A DNA stretch of 64,000 nucleotides from Alistipes sp. ZOR0009 (GCF_000798815.1 NZ_JTLD01000110.1:65325-129324), one strand, 5' to 3'; counted from the stretch's first letter, positions 41,720-52,304 are shown. Translations and numbers: made by a program. Notes: generated by a model from the letters alone, not told the origin.

Positions 41720-42346
41720 ATGAACGATTTTGAAAATGGCGTAATTCGAGGATACGAAAAAGAAGAGCGATATAACGACGAAATTACCCAAAAACTATCA
41801 GAACACTACAAATCGATACTTACACTAATTGGGGAAGACCCCGAAAGAGAAGGTCTACTAAAAACCCCAGAGCGAGTAGCCAAAGCGATTCAATTTTTGA
41901 CTCACGGCTACCATTTAGATCCTAAGGAAATCCTAAACTCAGCCAAGTTTAAGGAGGACTACCAGCAAATGGTACTGGTGAAGGATATTGAGCTCTACTC
42001 CATGTGCGAGCACCATATGATTCCGTTTTACGGGAAGGCACACGTTGCCTACATTCCCAATGGATACATCACAGGTCTTAGCAAGATTGCAAGAATAGTA
42101 GAAGCCTACGCCCGCAGGCTTCAGGTTCAAGAACGGCTAACCGTACAAATTCGCGACTGCATACACGAAACGCTGAAACCTCTTGGAGTGGCGGTTGTTA
42201 TAGAGGCTTCCCACATGTGCATGCAGATGAGAGGCGTACAGAAACAAAACTCTGTAACTACAACATCAGCGTTTACAGGAGCCTTTCTTTCGAACAGCAA
42301 GACAAGGGAAGAGTTTATCCATTTAATTGGAAAGAAGCTGCATTAG
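41720..42346 (+). CDS. folE: GTP cyclohydrolase I
   Basis: Opens GTP to dihydroneopterin triphosphate, the first step to folate, biopterin and queuosine. Start at 41720 ([17 protein letters not shown], 208 residues), because an earlier in-frame ATG at 41684 lies inside the PTPS gene. Motifs: [13 protein letters not shown], the zinc and substrate region [33 protein letters not shown], and [13 protein letters not shown] with the second zinc Cys. Forms a two-gene operon with the PTPS-like gene. Confidence 0.96.
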   Translation: MNDFENGVIRGYEKEERYNDEITQKLSEHYKSILTLIGEDPEREGLLKTPERVAKAIQFLTHGYHLDPKEILNSAKFKEDYQQMVLVKDIELYSMCEHHMIPFYGKAHVAYIPNGYITGLSKIARIVEAYARRLQVQERLTVQIRDCIHETLKPLGVAVVIEASHMCMQMRGVQKQNSVTTTSAFTGAFLSNSKTREEFIHLIGKKLH

Positions 42347-42364
42347 AGTTGGGAGAAAAAATAA

Positions 42365-42466
42365 AAGAGGGTCCCCAAAGTATCACCACATAAGATAAAA
42401 AATCATGTGTTTCTCTACATATTTTTTATCTCATATAGTTGTGATTAACATACAAGAGACCCTCTT
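42365..42466. repeat. Long nested hairpin between convergent genes
   Basis: Outer arms AAGAGGGTC (42365-42373) / GACCCTCTT (42458-42466), and an inner imperfect stem TCACCACATAAGATAAAAAA facing TTTTTTATCTCATATAG...GTGA. It is terminator-like but about 100 nt long, with the same nested build as 16458-16594. Confidence 0.75.
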
Positions 42467-42530
42467 ACTGCTCTATCCTTATTTTTAACAAAAAGTAAAA
42501 ACCATTCTCAAATCTACTGCATAGCTTAAC

Positions 42531-45179
42531 TTATGTTCTCTTGCCACAAGTATGAATAGTCAATTCATCAAGGTTTTTCTTATTGGGGATAAAGATACTG
42601 ACACACCATGCTAAAACAAAGCTTGATACAAATCCTATCAGCCCGTAAATTAAAAAATGAATTTGAGTTTGTTGTATAAAAAATAGGATTAGTCCACTTC
42701 CGATCAACCCCGCAATAGCTCCCACTGTGCTTATTCGCTTAGTAAAAATACCCATCGCAAAAAAACCACCCAAACCACTCACAAAAAGGCCTATAATGGT
42801 TTGAAATTCATCAAAGATAGACTCAACACTTGTTTTCGAGAGCCAAATTGCCACCGTGACACCTAAAAATCCAACCCCAAAACTAATAATCTTTGCAAGT
42901 ACAACCGAGTTATGCTTACCTGTTAGCCGCTGATAAAAATCTACCGTTAATGCGTTGGACACAGCATTAATGTTCGATGAAAGTGTAGACATAGTAGCCG
43001 CAAAAATAGCCGCAATCATTAAACCAGCCACCCCAGAGGGTAGAGCATACATTATATAGTATGGAAAAATAGAATCTGAATTTGTCATCGTAACATCCAA
43101 ATTCATCGGGTTTTCAGAGTAGTATGCAAAAAGGGCTGCACCTACGAAGTAGAATAGCAGAGAAGCGGGTGCGCTCAGCCAACCATTAAGCCAAATACCT
43201 CTTATTGAACCACGCTCGTCTGAGGTAGTCATATACCGTTGAATTATTGATTGATCGGACGTATATGTAATTAGGCTTGAGGCCAACCCACCAAACATCA
43301 CCACCCAAAAGGTTGGTTTTGTAAGATCAAAAGAAAAGTCGAGAATCTGAAGCTTATTGGCAGCACGAGAATGCTCTATTAGGGAGGAAATTCCTCCATC
43401 AATATCAACTAGTAAAAAGATAATAGCAACAAACAAGCCGGCCAAAAGGACGACACCTTGAATAACATCTCCCCATATCACAGCCTTTATTCCTCCCGTT
43501 GTACTATAAAACAAGGTTATCATTCCCATTAGAAGTATCGATACCAAAACACTGATTCCAGTAACAGTCGAAAGAGCCAAAGCTGGGAGTAGAAGCACTA
43601 CACCAATACGAGATACCATAAAAACAATAAACAATGCGCTTGCAATAAGTCTGACAGATAGCCCGAATCTGCGCTCAAGATATTCGTAAGCGGAAGATAA
43701 TTTTAGCCTGTGAAAAAAGGGAAAGTAGTATTTAACTACTAACGGAACAATTAAGATTATAGACACAGCCATAAGAGAATAGCGCCAATCAGAAGTGTAG
43801 GTTTTTGCAGGTAAAGCCATGTAAGAAATAGCACTCAGCATTGTTGCGAAGATGCTTATTCCAGAGGCCCACCATGGTATCTGTCCGCTAGCCGTAAAAT
43901 ATTCTTCAGTATTGTCATTTCCCTTCATAAAATAGTAACCGAGGTATACCATCGACAATAAATAAATTACCAGAACAATCCAATTTAACAGTCCAAATTC
44001 AGGACTGGAGTTGACCTCTCCAGCATAAACGCTAGGAGTTCTCTCTCCGGGCTTAATTTCTCCGTTAACGACATATACTTTATTCCCAACGGAAACAACT
44101 TTGGCTCCTGCAACTCCCCCATAAGGAGCATTCTGTAAGGGAGTCCAACTTTTAGTAAGCGTATGAAACGCCATTACTTTGCTGTTAAAGTTGAAGAATG
44201 AGCGATTCGCCCTCATATAAGCATCAGAGACTCTCTTTATAGAATCTCGTTGAAAGGAAGAGGGCATCTTCAAATAGGCTTCTCTGCGCGCTATTTCTTC
44301 GCGATAGATACTGGCATCTACACCTCCAACAAAAAGAATGTGGTGTGCACCTGATCTAAAAGCATCACCTCCAAAATAAGAGATAGATGAACCATTATAA
44401 TTCGTCTTTACCTCCTCTCCCCATTTACTTCCTTTAATGCTGTAGGCAAGATAGCTACTTAATATATAAGGATATTTTCCATCTGCAGTAGTTCCAAAGA
44501 AGAGAAATATATTTTCCTCCTCACCATTGCTTTGTGCTACAACAACAGGTGATGTCCGAGCTCTACCTGGATAGGTGGCGAGCTGCTCCCACCGACTATC
44601 CAACCTGTTCAATTGCAGCGAAAAAAAGAGCTTTCGATACGGAGCGATAGTTTCGGCACCAACTACATAAATTTTCCCGTTTGTGTATGTCCCGCCATAT
44701 AGAGCATGTTTCACAGGTAAAGGAGGCAACGAATGAGCAACTATCTTTTTCTGGGCAACATTCCAGGTAAGTAGCATCACTTTATTGCTAAAGACGCTAT
44801 CGTTACGACCTCCAAGAAACACCACTCCACTAGGAACCTGAATGGAAACACCATAAGCGAGAGTAGAAGGAAGTTGTAGAGCCATTGGAGAAGGAGGCGA
44901 AGCTACTCTATCCAAGGAATAGCAGTACATCTCCTTATAGTAACGTTTGTTACCTATACTTCCATTATCTCCTATCGAAAAATTACATCCTCCTGCAACA
45001 ATGAGATTTCCGTTTATGACTCCTGCAAAAGGGGAGGCAACACCTTTACCGTAACCTTTTACATCTTGGGCTCCTACGTTTTGAAGTTTTTGCCAATGGT
45101 AAGTAGGCCTTCCCTTAGGAGGAGAAGAACATCCTGTTAGTAGAAGTAATATTAAAAAGGGAAGTATCTGCGTTCTCAT
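42531..45179 (-). CDS. Kelch-type sialate mutarotase fused to sodium:solute symporter
   Basis: An 882-residue fusion. The start at 45179 (MRTQILPFLILLLLTGCSS) gives a lipoprotein-type signal with lipobox LTGC and overlaps the epimerase stop as ATGA. Residues about 25-400 are Kelch beta-propeller repeats like NanM (VINGNLIVAGGCNFS, KIYVVGAETIAP, HHILFVGGVDAS). Residues about 425-870 are an SSS-family transporter starting IPWWASGISIFATMLSAISY. The fusion would anomerise sialic acid outside and import it with sodium. Genes beside it encode the lyase and an epimerase. Confidence 0.9.
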   Translation of the reverse strand: MRTQILPFLILLLLTGCSSPPKGRPTYHWQKLQNVGAQDVKGYGKGVASPFAGVINGNLIVAGGCNFSIGDNGSIGNKRYYKEMYCYSLDRVASPPSPMALQLPSTLAYGVSIQVPSGVVFLGGRNDSVFSNKVMLLTWNVAQKKIVAHSLPPLPVKHALYGGTYTNGKIYVVGAETIAPYRKLFFSLQLNRLDSRWEQLATYPGRARTSPVVVAQSNGEEENIFLFFGTTADGKYPYILSSYLAYSIKGSKWGEEVKTNYNGSSISYFGGDAFRSGAHHILFVGGVDASIYREEIARREAYLKMPSSFQRDSIKRVSDAYMRANRSFFNFNSKVMAFHTLTKSWTPLQNAPYGGVAGAKVVSVGNKVYVVNGEIKPGERTPSVYAGEVNSSPEFGLLNWIVLVIYLLSMVYLGYYFMKGNDNTEEYFTASGQIPWWASGISIFATMLSAISYMALPAKTYTSDWRYSLMAVSIILIVPLVVKYYFPFFHRLKLSSAYEYLERRFGLSVRLIASALFIVFMVSRIGVVLLLPALALSTVTGISVLVSILLMGMITLFYSTTGGIKAVIWGDVIQGVVLLAGLFVAIIFLLVDIDGGISSLIEHSRAANKLQILDFSFDLTKPTFWVVMFGGLASSLITYTSDQSIIQRYMTTSDERGSIRGIWLNGWLSAPASLLFYFVGAALFAYYSENPMNLDVTMTNSDSIFPYYIMYALPSGVAGLMIAAIFAATMSTLSSNINAVSNALTVDFYQRLTGKHNSVVLAKIISFGVGFLGVTVAIWLSKTSVESIFDEFQTIIGLFVSGLGGFFAMGIFTKRISTVGAIAGLIGSGLILFFIQQTQIHFLIYGLIGFVSSFVLAWCVSIFIPNKKNLDELTIHTCGKRT

Positions 45180-46372
45180 ACTGCATTCTTTTTTGTTTGG
45201 ATTTTGTCCAGCATAGCAAAAGTAATGCTGCACTGGTAGAGGGCACGAGGAAGGTGAAAACAACCTTTCCATTTACTCCCCTTTAAAGTTGTGAGCGGAT
45301 TGCCTTGTCTGTTCAAATAACCAAACCATTCACCAAAGGTATCGTCGTTAAAGTGCGACCATGCGTACTTATGCACCTTTTTATACCACTCCCAACAGCG
45401 CTCATCGCCAGTATATAAATATGCTTTAGACAAAGATATAAGAGTTTCTAGATGAACCCACCAGAGTTTTTGATCCCACTCCAACTGTAATGGAGGATAC
45501 CCTTTTTCATCAAGGAAATAAAAAATACCTTCATAATCCTTGTCCCATCCAAACTCTAGGATGGAGATAGTTGTATCTACAGCCTGCTTCATTAGTTCGG
45601 TATCACCATAAGCATGAGCAATATCCATAATAAACCACATGCTCTCAATACCATGGCCTGGATTAATCAGCCTACCTTCATAACTGTTATGGTGATCCCC
45701 ATTAGGTAGCACATTTTCAAAGATAATGCCCCTATCTTTATCTCGAAAAATGTTCATTACCATATTGACACACTCTTGAACAGTTTGATCGACTCTATCC
45801 TTCGGAAGAACATCCTTAAGTAGCAAGACTAGATTGCTAAGAATCATAGGAAGCGAAAAATTGACTAGGTTTCTAGAACTGGGAATTGTCTTGTTCCAGA
45901 TTCCTTTCGGATTGCCTTGCCTTCTCAATATATTATTAAAAGTAGCAATTGCTATTTGCATAGCTTCATCGTTGCCCGTCATTTTTGCATACTGGCTAAA
46001 TCCCATTGTAGCAAAGCAATCTGAAAAAATATTGTAAGGATGAATCAGTGGATTTCCTTGCCGATCTACCGAAAAATACCAACTCCCATCAGATGCCCTT
46101 CCGTACTTTTTAAGAAAGTTATACCCTAGGCAAGCAGCATCCTTCCACTCTGACTTTGCGTCCAAATGTTCATGCAAAAAGGAGAACATCCAAAGTTCGC
46201 GATTTTGTAGCCACAAAAATTTATCGGTATCAAAAACCTGCCCCTCACGAGTAAGACAGGTAAAATACCCCCCTAACTCATGATCCAACGAATGATTAAT
46301 CCAAAAAGGCATAACATCATGAAGCAGTTTATCCCCATAAAATTGGGATAAGCCTTTAAAATCCTTTTCCAT
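45176..46372 (-). CDS. N-acylglucosamine 2-epimerase family protein
   Basis: A 398-residue AGE-type alpha/alpha-barrel epimerase, likely interconverting N-acetylmannosamine (released by the lyase) and N-acetylglucosamine. Landmarks: GGYFTCLTREGQVFDTDKFL near residue 35, LWLQNRELWMFS near 50, INPGHGIESMWFIMDIAHAY near 240, and QKLWWVHLETLISLSKAY near 305. Its ATG directly follows the lyase stop (TAGATG), and its stop overlaps the start of the mutarotase-transporter. Confidence 0.92.
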   Translation of the reverse strand: MEKDFKGLSQFYGDKLLHDVMPFWINHSLDHELGGYFTCLTREGQVFDTDKFLWLQNRELWMFSFLHEHLDAKSEWKDAACLGYNFLKKYGRASDGSWYFSVDRQGNPLIHPYNIFSDCFATMGFSQYAKMTGNDEAMQIAIATFNNILRRQGNPKGIWNKTIPSSRNLVNFSLPMILSNLVLLLKDVLPKDRVDQTVQECVNMVMNIFRDKDRGIIFENVLPNGDHHNSYEGRLINPGHGIESMWFIMDIAHAYGDTELMKQAVDTTISILEFGWDKDYEGIFYFLDEKGYPPLQLEWDQKLWWVHLETLISLSKAYLYTGDERCWEWYKKVHKYAWSHFNDDTFGEWFGYLNRQGNPLTTLKGSKWKGCFHLPRALYQCSITFAMLDKIQTKKNAV

Positions 46373-47275
46373 CTATCCCTTATTTGCAAATGTAAAAAAG
46401 CCAACCTTTTTCAACTCCCTCAATAGAGATTCTTTTTGTTCTTCATTCAGCCCTACAAAAGGCAAACGAGGGGAACCTACATTTATTCCCAACTGCTCCA
46501 TCACAAACTTTGCACTTGCCATATATCCTCTCTTTGCAAGCACCTCTATTATCTGAATACTTTTTCGCTGCAACTTGAGTGCTCCTTTTAAATCATTACG
46601 ATTAAGGCAGTCTCCCATTTGAAGATATAACGGTAACATAAAGTTATAAGTGCTTCCGATAAACCATGTTGCTCCAAGCTGCATGCTTACCAGTGCAATC
46701 TCATCAACACCTGCCATTACATTGTATTTAGAAGCAGTTGCAGAAATGTAATCCTGCATGTCAGTATGCGTATATTTTACTCCTTTAAAGTTAGGAATCT
46801 GCAATGCACCTTCGTTCAGAAAATCGGTCATAGAAAACGAAATGCTGGTTAATACAGGAATGTGATAATAATAAAAATCTTTATTGGGAGCTGCATTTGC
46901 AATTTCCTGACAAATTGAAACAAGCGTGCTCAAACTCGTTGGACGCTGATAAAACGGCCCCGTTGCAGAAATTGCCTTAACATGTTGTAGCGTGGCAGCA
47001 TGAGCAGCCAGCTCGCATGCCTCCTTTGTCGAGAGGTGTCCAACAAAAACAAATAGTTGAAACTCGGGATCGACAACAGAGTTCCACGCTTCCGCTGTAT
47101 TTTTACGCTCGGCTGTTGTAAGTTGATACCCCTCCGATGTTGATCCATTAATAAATGCACCTTTAACACCATTCTTTTTTAAGAATGAGTATAGGGCTGT
47201 TATTTCCGTAATGTTGACCTCTCCGTTTTCCTTAAATGGGGTGTGGGGAGCTGCAATAAAATTATGTTGTCTCAT
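46373..47275 (-). CDS. nanA: N-acetylneuraminate lyase
   Basis: A class I aldolase of the DHDPS/NAL superfamily, 300 residues, cleaving sialic acid to N-acetylmannosamine and pyruvate. The substrate carboxylate loop is GSTSEGYQLTTAER near residue 44, the catalytic Tyr lies in YYYHIP (about 135-140), and the Schiff-base Lys is in FKGVKYTHTD (Lys167). Assignment as sialate lyase rather than another DHDPS relative rests on the neighbouring epimerase and mutarotase-transporter genes. Confidence 0.92.
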   Translation of the reverse strand: MRQHNFIAAPHTPFKENGEVNITEITALYSFLKKNGVKGAFINGSTSEGYQLTTAERKNTAEAWNSVVDPEFQLFVFVGHLSTKEACELAAHAATLQHVKAISATGPFYQRPTSLSTLVSICQEIANAAPNKDFYYYHIPVLTSISFSMTDFLNEGALQIPNFKGVKYTHTDMQDYISATASKYNVMAGVDEIALVSMQLGATWFIGSTYNFMLPLYLQMGDCLNRNDLKGALKLQRKSIQIIEVLAKRGYMASAKFVMEQLGINVGSPRLPFVGLNEEQKESLLRELKKVGFFTFANKG

Positions 47276-47384
47276 GCTCTCATGTTTTTTAGAAAAGGTA
47301 GGAAGTTGTCCTGAACCACCTGATGTATAAAAACAAGGTTATTCTGAACAACTTCACAAACCACTTATCCAATAATTATTTGCA

Positions 47385-48950
47385 TTAGTATCCAGGGTTT
47401 TGTTGCCCCTTTAGTAATGGATCGCCATTTAACGTATTAATATCGATTGGCCATAGCAACTTATATGCTTCATTTTCTGCCAGAACAGGTGATGTTGCCG
47501 GGTAGCCAGCCAATATAGAAAAAGCTAAAGGTTTTCCAGCACCATCCTGCATACGACGTAAGTCGTACCAACGCTTCCCTTCCCAAACGAACTCCTTGTC
47601 GCGTTCTTTAAGAATTGCAAGTTCATTATCTGCAAATGTACCATTTGCGTACACAGGATAGGTTGGACCGTAGGCACGCTTCCTTATATCGTTAATGTAA
47701 CCAGAAGGATCTTCGCCCTTCTTATTTGCGATTTCAGCTAATAGTAGTAGTACATCAGCATAACGGTACACTGGTATATCGCAATCGTACACCCTGTTAT
47801 TCGTAGAGTTAATAGAACCTGCAAACTTACGCAGAACCACCGCCTTTACGGTTGGTGTTCCATTTACAACCTTGTAAAAATCAAGAAAGGTAGCACGCTT
47901 ACGGGCATCTGCATTATCGTACGATTCGAATAGTTCGAACTTGTACTCGTTACGAAATATTCCCCCAGTACCCTTTAGGCTCAAGGTATCCTTAAGTACT
48001 TTCCCGTTAGAACCCGTGTAAAGATTCAAAAAAACAGCATCCTGGTATAGGAACTCAGCCGCATTGTTAGTGGCCTCTCCATCGGCAAAGCGTAACGCAA
48101 AAATAATTTCGTTGTTTCCCTTATTCGAGGAAGAGAAAACATCCTCAAACTTGTTTAGCAGGCTAAACTTGCCTGAATTTTTTACGGACAATAGGGCATC
48201 CTCTGCCTTCTTCAAATCGCCAGCCACATCGACAGCCTGCTGATCGTCGGTTGTAACTTTTGCCGACCATAAAAATATTTCACCCTTAAGCATCAAAGTT
48301 GCCGCCTTCGACCACATTCCCTTTTTATTCTTTAGGGTAAAATTATCGGCAGCAAAATACTGTTCCGATTTTTCAATCATCTGCTTAACAAAATCGAGGG
48401 TCTGCTTTGCGGTACCACGGGCCTTACCCAACTTATTTATATCCGAAGTCATGGTTGGCATTGGATCTGTTACAATTGGTACACCACCAAAGGTTTTGTA
48501 AAGTTGAAAGTAGTAGTATGCCCTCAAACCATAAGCCTGTCCAAGCAGATAATTTTTATTGGCTTCGTTCATTACGGTCGATTCCTCTGCCTTTTGAATA
48601 AAGAGGTTAACCTGCATAATACGTCCATAATAACCACCCCAGTTGCTAACACCAGTTTGATCTTTTGTAAAGGCATTATTTTTAATAGGAGAGCTGTAGT
48701 TTAAACTGGTTGAAAGGGTTGAGTTACCATTTTTCTGTGTTCCTCCTCTTGCTTCGCCCAGTACAAACATGTTTGTATAATCTCCCCTTAGCGAATTGTG
48801 AAGACCAACCATAAATCCCTCGAATTGCGCAGGAGTTTGCCAGAAATTTCCGCTAGCGTAGTAGTCTTCGGGAGCGAGCTCAAGGCTGTTGCAGGAAGTA
48901 AACAATCCCGCAAATGCTATTGTGTAAAAAAGTATTCTTAACTTTTTCAT
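47385..48950 (-). CDS. SusD/RagB-family outer-membrane glycan-binding lipoprotein
   Basis: A 521-residue surface lipoprotein that captures glycans and lids the SusC barrel. The signal ends in the lipobox TSCNS (MKKLRILFYTIAFAGLFTSC). Typical features: LELAPEDYY after the lipid Cys, RAYYYFQLYKTFGGVPIVTD near residue 150, and the C-terminal KEFVWEGKRWYDLRRM with NPGY at the end. It follows SusC by 24 nt. The sialic-acid genes come next on the same strand, so sialylated glycans are the likely substrate. Confidence 0.93.
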   Translation of the reverse strand: MKKLRILFYTIAFAGLFTSCNSLELAPEDYYASGNFWQTPAQFEGFMVGLHNSLRGDYTNMFVLGEARGGTQKNGNSTLSTSLNYSSPIKNNAFTKDQTGVSNWGGYYGRIMQVNLFIQKAEESTVMNEANKNYLLGQAYGLRAYYYFQLYKTFGGVPIVTDPMPTMTSDINKLGKARGTAKQTLDFVKQMIEKSEQYFAADNFTLKNKKGMWSKAATLMLKGEIFLWSAKVTTDDQQAVDVAGDLKKAEDALLSVKNSGKFSLLNKFEDVFSSSNKGNNEIIFALRFADGEATNNAAEFLYQDAVFLNLYTGSNGKVLKDTLSLKGTGGIFRNEYKFELFESYDNADARKRATFLDFYKVVNGTPTVKAVVLRKFAGSINSTNNRVYDCDIPVYRYADVLLLLAEIANKKGEDPSGYINDIRKRAYGPTYPVYANGTFADNELAILKERDKEFVWEGKRWYDLRRMQDGAGKPLAFSILAGYPATSPVLAENEAYKLLWPIDINTLNGDPLLKGQQNPGY

Positions 48951-48974
48951 TTGTTTTTATTTTAAAGGATGTTG

Positions 48975-51900
48975 CTAGAATGAAAGATTTACACCGAATA
49001 CATAGGTACGTGGCAGGGCATAACCGCTTCCTACATAACCTCCAACTTCAGGAGAGTAAGTCTTCGACTTGGTAAGGTAGCCTAGGTTTTGCCCAGTGAG
49101 CGTTACCTGCAGGTTTTGCATTTTAACCTTGCTTACCCAACTTTTAGGAAAGGTGTAGCTCATCGAAATCTCGCGAAAGCAGATGTAGTCGGCCTTGTAG
49201 GCAAACATCTTAGAGTCGCGGGCGTAGTTGCGCTTACCAAGCTGATCGGCCCAAGTATAAATTGGATACTTTGCCGAAGGATTTTCGGGAGTCCAGCTTT
49301 GCTTTACCTCTGCAACTGGATTAAACGCCCCCTGCATACATCCCATAAACCAAGGTAGCGTGTTATCGTACTGGTAGAAACCAAGAGCATAGTCCATACG
49401 CGCAAATAGGGTTAGGCCCTTCCAACTCATGGTAGAGGTTAAACCTCCAGTAAAGCGAGGAACCGTACGTCCTACGTACACCTTATCGAAGTTATCGATA
49501 AGACCATCACCGTTCACATCCTTCCATTTGATATCTCCAGGCTGAATTTGAAGCCCTTTTCCCTTTTCGGCTGTAGTTAGCTTATTCCATGCTTCCGGCC
49601 CATATAGCGTTTTACCATTACTTCCATTATTTCCGGAGGTGATATCGATACGATTCGCAGCCTCAGCCTGAATCTGCTCAGCATTTTGGTAGATGCCTTC
49701 AGCAACATGAAGCCACATTCCCCCTACCTCTTGACCTTCCTGTAATCCACCTACCCAAACTTTTTCCCCTGTTTTTGGATCGTAAATTTGCATTGCATCC
49801 TGACGATTACGCTCTAAACCATTATCTGGAAGTTTTACCACCTTATTCTTATTCCAAGATATGTTAGCGTTAACATCCCACTTAAAGTCGGACGTTTGAA
49901 CTGCAGCAACTTTTACCTCAAACTCGACGCCCATATTTTTAATAGTTCCGTTGTTTGTTGTGAGCTTATTAACCCCCGAACTTCCAGGTACCGTAATTGG
50001 CGTAATTTTATCACTTGTAGTACGATCGTAGTAGGCAAGAGAAGCAAAAACTCGACCATTCAACAATCCAACATCAACGCCAACCTCTGCCGTATGCGAT
50101 CTTTCCCATAGTAGGTCTGGATTAGGAAGCCCCTTTTCAGTAGTATATCCTGAACTAGAATCGTAACCCCCAAGAAGAAATCCTACGCCTCCATCGTATT
50201 TTGGTGAATAATAACTTCCTTGAAGTTGATATGAACCAATACCCGATACGTTGCCGTTCAAGCCATAACTAGCCCTCAACTTTAGCTGGGTAAGCCAATC
50301 TTTGGTTGAACTCATAAAAGACTCCTTACTTACCACCCAACCAGCAGATACTCCAGGAAAATACCCCCAACGGTTATCGCCAAGTAGCTTAGAGTAGCCA
50401 TCCTGACGGTAGGTAAAGGACAGAAGGTACCTACCCATGAAATCGTAGTTAACACGGCTAAAGGCCGACAGAATACGCTGGCGGTCATGCCAAGTATCTA
50501 TTTTACGCTTATCCTTTTCGCTTAGAGTCAACTCCAAATCACCAAAGTCGTCGGTAGGGGCTCCAGAACCTGCACCATATAATCCATAGTTGTAGGCATC
50601 GTAGAATTCTCCACCAACAATACCGTCGATATTATGATTATTGAACAACTTCTTCTTGTAGTTTAGCACCGCGTTATACGTTTGACGTAGGACTCGATCA
50701 AACTGAGCAGAAGTAGATCGGGTGACAACCTTGTTGCCTGGAGATTGAAGATAGTCGCGATTGAAACTCTCCTTATACTCCTCATCGTACATCCATATTG
50801 CGTTCAACTTTAGCGACAAATCGCGCATTAGGTTAACCTTTAACGACTGGCTAAGGGTAAACTTGTCGGAAACATTGGTACGCTTAAACTTGTCGATGTT
50901 AGCCTGCGGATTACCATCTGAAAGTCCTTGCCCTACTAGTGCATCTCCGTTTCCGTTATAGCCACGCATGGTAGGTGGAGCACTTAACATACGTCCAAAG
51001 TAGTTACCCTCGGCAGATATCGGGGTGTCCTTCCAACGGGCATTGGCAAAGTTTAGTCCGGAGTAGGAGGTTAACCAATCGTTAATCTTGTAATCGCCAT
51101 TAAAGGTAAAGTTCAAGCGATTGTAAAAGGTTTTAATAGGAAGTCCTTGCTCGTAGTAGTAGCCAAGACCAGCATAGTAGTTGCCACGATCGTTACCGCC
51201 AGACATCGAGATGTTGTAATCTTGGGTTGTTGCAGGGTTAGTAAAAGCAACATCCTTGTAATTGAAATCCTTGTAAATTATATCGGTCCCGTAAACAGGG
51301 TCCTTCATCACCTTATATCCTTGATTGAGCAAGAACTTATTATCGTCGGTAAGCAGCATTGGGCTCCACACCCCCTTATTATCCTTATTTCCGTCTAACT
51401 GTTGAGTTGGATTACTCGGATCAAAATAAACGTTACCAGTTCCATAAGCAACTGGCTGCGTTAGGCTGTTAAGATTCTGATAGCCGGCATTAGCCGCATT
51501 CTGATAACCTTTTCGCATCCAGTAAAGGTAATCTCCAGCATTAAGAAATTCGTTGGTTTCATTCACATAGTTCAATCCAAAACGAACCTTGGCATTAACC
51601 TCCGATTTCCCTGCTTTACCTCTCTTCGTAGTAATAAGAACCACACCGTTATTTGCACGAGCACCATAAAGAGCTGTAGCACCGGCATCCTTCAACACGT
51701 CCATAGATTCGATGTCCTCGGGGTTGATATCTGAGAATCCACCTCGAACCTGACCATCAACAATAACCAATGGCGATCCAGATCCATCCCAATTGGTTCC
51801 TCCACGTAAGGTTACGGTAGCCGTTGCTCCTGGCTTACCGGTAGATTGTACCACCTTTAAACCAGCAATCGACCCAGCCAATGCCTGAGCAGGATTCGAG

Positions 51901-52304
51901 CGAACTCCTGTTTCCAACACCTTGTTATCCACCTTAGCAATGGAAGAGGTCAACTTTGATTTCGAAATTGAACTACCATATCCGGTAACCACCACTTCTT
52001 CAAGTTTCGTATCAGTAGCCTGTAGTTCTATGTTTAGTTCGGACTTCCCGCCAAGAGATATCTCTTGAGTTTGATATCCAACAAAGCGTACAACTAGCAC
52101 AGCCTTTGCGTTCGATAAGTTTAGTTGGAAATTGCCGTTTATATCCGTTATGGTTCCTTTAGGGGTACCTTTTTCGGCAACAGTTACCGCCGGAAGGGTT
52201 TCTTTTGTACTTGCATCGAATATACGCCCCTTTACCGTATACTGTGCCTGTGCTGCAAATACAATCAGCAGCATGATCCATGCGAGACCAAATTTAAGTT
52301 TCAT
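48975..52304 (-). CDS. SusC/RagA-family TonB-dependent receptor
   Basis: A 1109-residue outer-membrane transporter. The start is at 52304 (MKLKFGLAWIMLLIVFAAQA signal peptide); a longer frame to 52334 adds only a hydrophilic tail. After the signal comes a carboxypeptidase-like regulatory domain (about 23-95: YTVKGRIFDASTKETLPAVT), then the TonB plug with LEEVVVTGYGS, PAQALAGSIAGLKVVQSTGK and SIDVLKDAGATALYGARAN-like motifs, then a 22-strand barrel ending in RTYVFGVNLSF. It pairs with SusD immediately downstream. Confidence 0.94.
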   Translation of the reverse strand: MKLKFGLAWIMLLIVFAAQAQYTVKGRIFDASTKETLPAVTVAEKGTPKGTITDINGNFQLNLSNAKAVLVVRFVGYQTQEISLGGKSELNIELQATDTKLEEVVVTGYGSSISKSKLTSSIAKVDNKVLETGVRSNPAQALAGSIAGLKVVQSTGKPGATATVTLRGGTNWDGSGSPLVIVDGQVRGGFSDINPEDIESMDVLKDAGATALYGARANNGVVLITTKRGKAGKSEVNAKVRFGLNYVNETNEFLNAGDYLYWMRKGYQNAANAGYQNLNSLTQPVAYGTGNVYFDPSNPTQQLDGNKDNKGVWSPMLLTDDNKFLLNQGYKVMKDPVYGTDIIYKDFNYKDVAFTNPATTQDYNISMSGGNDRGNYYAGLGYYYEQGLPIKTFYNRLNFTFNGDYKINDWLTSYSGLNFANARWKDTPISAEGNYFGRMLSAPPTMRGYNGNGDALVGQGLSDGNPQANIDKFKRTNVSDKFTLSQSLKVNLMRDLSLKLNAIWMYDEEYKESFNRDYLQSPGNKVVTRSTSAQFDRVLRQTYNAVLNYKKKLFNNHNIDGIVGGEFYDAYNYGLYGAGSGAPTDDFGDLELTLSEKDKRKIDTWHDRQRILSAFSRVNYDFMGRYLLSFTYRQDGYSKLLGDNRWGYFPGVSAGWVVSKESFMSSTKDWLTQLKLRASYGLNGNVSGIGSYQLQGSYYSPKYDGGVGFLLGGYDSSSGYTTEKGLPNPDLLWERSHTAEVGVDVGLLNGRVFASLAYYDRTTSDKITPITVPGSSGVNKLTTNNGTIKNMGVEFEVKVAAVQTSDFKWDVNANISWNKNKVVKLPDNGLERNRQDAMQIYDPKTGEKVWVGGLQEGQEVGGMWLHVAEGIYQNAEQIQAEAANRIDITSGNNGSNGKTLYGPEAWNKLTTAEKGKGLQIQPGDIKWKDVNGDGLIDNFDKVYVGRTVPRFTGGLTSTMSWKGLTLFARMDYALGFYQYDNTLPWFMGCMQGAFNPVAEVKQSWTPENPSAKYPIYTWADQLGKRNYARDSKMFAYKADYICFREISMSYTFPKSWVSKVKMQNLQVTLTGQNLGYLTKSKTYSPEVGGYVGSGYALPRTYVFGVNLSF

